Part shown: in pieces, positions 9,349 through 11,306 of the stretch | Layout of the letters: each line of letters begins with the position of its first letter | Position numbering within the stretch: position 1 is the stretch's first letter | The notes under the pieces: generated by a model | Database searches by the model: none | The model's input: only the letters and a program-made list of their open reading frames with translations | What the model was told of the DNA's origin: nothing | Assembly (NCBI RefSeq): GCF_008831285.2 | Contig: NW_022204616.1 | Location: forward strand, 64,001-75,306 | Source of the DNA: Nymphaea colorata | Lineage: Eukaryota; Streptophyta; Magnoliopsida; Nymphaeales; Nymphaeaceae | Direction: 5' to 3' | Length of the DNA stretch: 11,306 nt | Translations under genes and position numbers: made by a program

Positions 9349-10835
9349 TCATATATCATTAAGGCGGGGATCTACATCTGTTAGGTCGTAAATAACGAAT
9401 AAGTCTTTATCGATTTAGACGCGGGGATTCTCGCGAGGAGTATTCAAAGGCCAGCCGGATCCGAAAAGCTTGATATCATATAGGTATTCCGCAGCGGCAT
9501 GCTTGACAGTTGCCATGCCAAGCTAGTACTAGATGATGGGATAGCCTGGAACAGCATATAAGTTAACGAAACAGTCGTGCCGGAGCAGCTTGAAATCCAA
9601 TGAGGTCTCAAGTGGAACCATCTGAACTTCCAACACCAGCATGACAAAGAAGTCAATAATCGTGGTCCTATCGATGTTGAGTTCGCAGTCGTATTTCAAG
9701 GTAACGTTCAACGAGTCCACTCCTGAGTTGTTAATCTCCAAGCCCAAATTTCTGGCCTTGCAGTAGCCAATAAGTGTTTCACTGCCGTCAAATTATCCTT
9801 GCATGTTAGCTAGAATATTGAAAAGATCTTTCGCTTGGAAATGGAACATATCAGTCTACCAGTTCTCGCGGGTGAGGACAGAGTCCATAAGATCATGATC
9901 AATAGCGTATCTCATGATGTTCTCATAGAAACCCTTATAGAAGATTTGCTGTTTTGCACCGTAAGTTCTACATACAATTAGAGGTACCTAGGATTGAAAG
10001 GAATCCTGGGAAGGATCTTAGTCGGACATACCCAAGCCGGATCATTCGTGATCTTGATATCAGACTCCACGAAAATTCCTTTTTATTCTAGCTAAAATCT
10101 TTATGGCCTCGCACCAAACTTTATGGTGGTATTGGGCTTTCCACTTCCAGGCACCCAATTGTATTCGAAGTGGTCACTCTCAGGTATCTGTTCACTTTAG
10201 ATGTAGATTTATAGCAAATACTTGAAGTACAGTTTGATTTCAGCCTCCATTACTGTGCGGACAGTCTTGACTCCAGGGATAGTGTTGAGAAGTTCAGTCA
10301 AGGCTACTCTGTCATCCAAGGTCATGTTTTCTGTTTTGTCGTCTGCTATTGGAAAGGCGTTTTGTGGCCATTCGACATCCAGGTGATCAATGTAACTAAA
10401 TTTTAGAAGTTAGTCATCAACATTTTCAACAAAAATTGCATAAAGGTTATCTATGCTAGCTCCGCAGGCCACGCTTGAGCCACTCGCAATCCTAGAGCCA
10501 CTTCTTTTCCACTAAAAGTTCACACAAGCATAGAGCGGTCCTCCAAATTTAACGATGGTGTCATTGCCAATTACCACTGCTTGCTTTTTTATTTCTTTGT
10601 AGGTGAATGTTGGTTTAGCGTTGAAGATAGTGTATGAGGCCGTCTCATTGACCCTGTAGGTTACTTCGGGAAGGATTTTGATCATATCCTGAATTCTTGA
10701 AAACGCATAGACAAGTTCTTCTTGCTGATTAATAGCAAAAAGGCCAGTGAAGTCCAAGTGTGAGGCCTGGCAATCAAGTCCTAAGGAGGGTAGGCAGAGG
10801 ATAAAAAGAAGGATAAGTGTGGAGAGAGCCTTCAT
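9349..10835 (-). CDS. Secreted N-glycosylated protein, probably BPI/LBP/CETP-like (TULIP), 488 aa, two exons
   Basis: Exons complement 9988-10835 and 9349-9967; stop TGA at complement 9349-9351. The ATG at 10835 opens a classic signal peptide, MKALSTLILLFILCLPSLG, with a likely cut near residue 20. The rest has no further membrane span and alternates short beta-type segments. N-x-S/T sites occur at Asn63, Asn91, Asn170 and Asn235, with more in the C-terminal half (LNVT, NNSG). Cysteines include Cys22, Cys104, Cys124 and Cys270, and in the second half GYCKA, YDCEL and HDCFV, compatible with disulfides. A proline-rich middle (PESD, VPGSGKPN, RPX, PRIPFNPR, residues about 218-283) may link two domains. 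Length, signal peptide, two-part build and proline-rich linker resemble BPI/LBP/CETP lipid-binding proteins, common in ciliates; no invariant motif proves this. The gene structure is much surer than the family. It is the telomere-proximal gene, read away from the telomere. Confidence 0.72.
9968..9987 (-). other. 20-nt intron of the BPI-like gene
   Basis: On the minus strand GTACCTCTAATTGTATGTAG, phase 2 (AG|A gives Arg283). Retention leads to TGA at complement 9912-9914. Removal joins RIPFNPR to TYGAKQQIFYKGFYENIM and opens the last 205 codons. Confidence 0.82.
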
Positions 10836-11229
10836 TTATATGATTTTATTATCAAATAGATTTTACATCATCGATAAAAGCTTATTATGGATCTCGAAAC
10901 GAAATTAAGAGGATGGACTTTCTTCTCACTAAAGGCGCGTGTAAAGACTCAGGAAGGCTAACGATGAAGCTTAAGACAGTTTCTGGAAAAGTTGATTTAT
11001 ATGATGGCATAATTTCTTGAGGAAAAGATTTGATAATACGATAATATATAAAAGCTAAATAACATTAATTTTAGAAAATACGAAAAGTAATAATTAATCT
11101 TTCGAAAATTAAATGTTGAGGGCAACTTTTATTGGAAAAGAATATGTTCTAAGGTAAATTAATGTTTTATCTATGGTGAAAAGTGCATAAATTGGATTAT
11201 AATGATCTCTCTATTTTTGAATTAAAAAA
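10836..11229. promoter_or_regulatory. AT-rich subtelomeric region with promoter of the BPI-like gene
   Basis: This 394-bp stretch between the ATG of the BPI-like gene and the telomere shows no convincing gene. The longest readable piece on the plus strand starts at the ATG near 10887 and runs only about 27 codons to TGA, without family features. The part next to 10836 must hold the minus-strand promoter and 5' UTR. A TATATAAAA-like stretch lies near 11044-11052, but its role is unclear. The right half is strongly AT-rich up to the first telomeric repeat. Confidence 0.5.
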
Positions 11230-11306
11230 TTGGGGTTGGGGTTGGGGTTGGGGTTGGGGTTGGGGTTGGGGTTGGGGTTGGGGTTGGGGTTGGGGTTGGG
11301 GTTGGG
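11230..11306 (+). repeat. Telomere, (TTGGGG)n
   Basis: Perfect TTGGGG repeats: 12 full units plus five bases, running off the window end with no variant unit. This G-rich strand reads 5'->3' toward the chromosome end, as a telomere should. TTGGGG is the Tetrahymena/Glaucoma type, unlike GGGGTTTT of spirotrichs or the mixed repeats of Paramecium. It joins the unique sequence after an A6 run, AATTAAAAAA, a plausible site of developmental telomere addition. Confidence 0.97.

Noticed and set aside
10887-10970. Short plus-strand frame MDLETKLRGWTFF... in the subtelomere
   Set aside because: It has only about 27 codons before TGA, no recognisable features, and no 20-nt intron that extends it convincingly.
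11230-11306. CRISPR-like or generic tandem repeat array
   Set aside because: The perfect 6-nt TTGGGG unit at a sequence end, oriented 5'->3' outward, is a telomere.

Overview
The window is the end of a ciliate macronuclear chromosome. Three things show this. It ends in a pure (TTGGGG)n array of about 12.8 units, the telomere of Tetrahymena-type oligohymenophoreans. Long reading frames are full of in-frame TAA and TAG while TGA is the only working stop. The genes are interrupted by introns of exactly 20 nt, each found from a frame break bridged by GT...AG. These tiny introns recall Paramecium, but the uniform G4T2 telomere and the possible reading of TAA/TAG as Glu (the peritrich code) leave the lineage open. 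The left end has no telomere, so the chromosome continues to the left.

Layout, left to right. (1) 2-568 (+): the last 188 codons of an unrecognised helical protein. (2) 648-7739 (+): a complete four-exon gene for a VPS13-family bridge-like lipid-transfer protein of 2343 aa, with an N-terminal chorein domain and VAB-like repeats. (3) 7911-9276 (+): a three-exon gene for a 441-aa protein with a very Arg-rich, RGG-bearing, charged N-terminal part and a C-terminal U-box/RING-like E3 domain. (4) 9349-10835 (-): a two-exon gene for a 488-aa secreted glycoprotein with a signal peptide, probably BPI/LBP-like. It converges on the U-box gene with 72 bp between the stops. (5) 10836-11229: AT-rich subtelomeric DNA that must hold the promoter of gene 4. 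(6) 11230-11306: telomere.

Packing is tight: the gaps between coding regions are 79, 171 and 72 bp. There is no sign of an operon. Genes 2 and 4 both belong, certainly or probably, to lipid-handling families (VPS13 at membrane contact sites, BPI-like in the secretory or extracellular space). The sequence does not show that they work together.

With the standard code the window looks almost empty, and with a ciliate code but no introns it looks frameshifted. With TAA/TAG as sense codons and six 20-nt introns removed, all three complete genes read cleanly from ATG to TGA. In protein strings below, X marks TAA/TAG (Gln or Glu).
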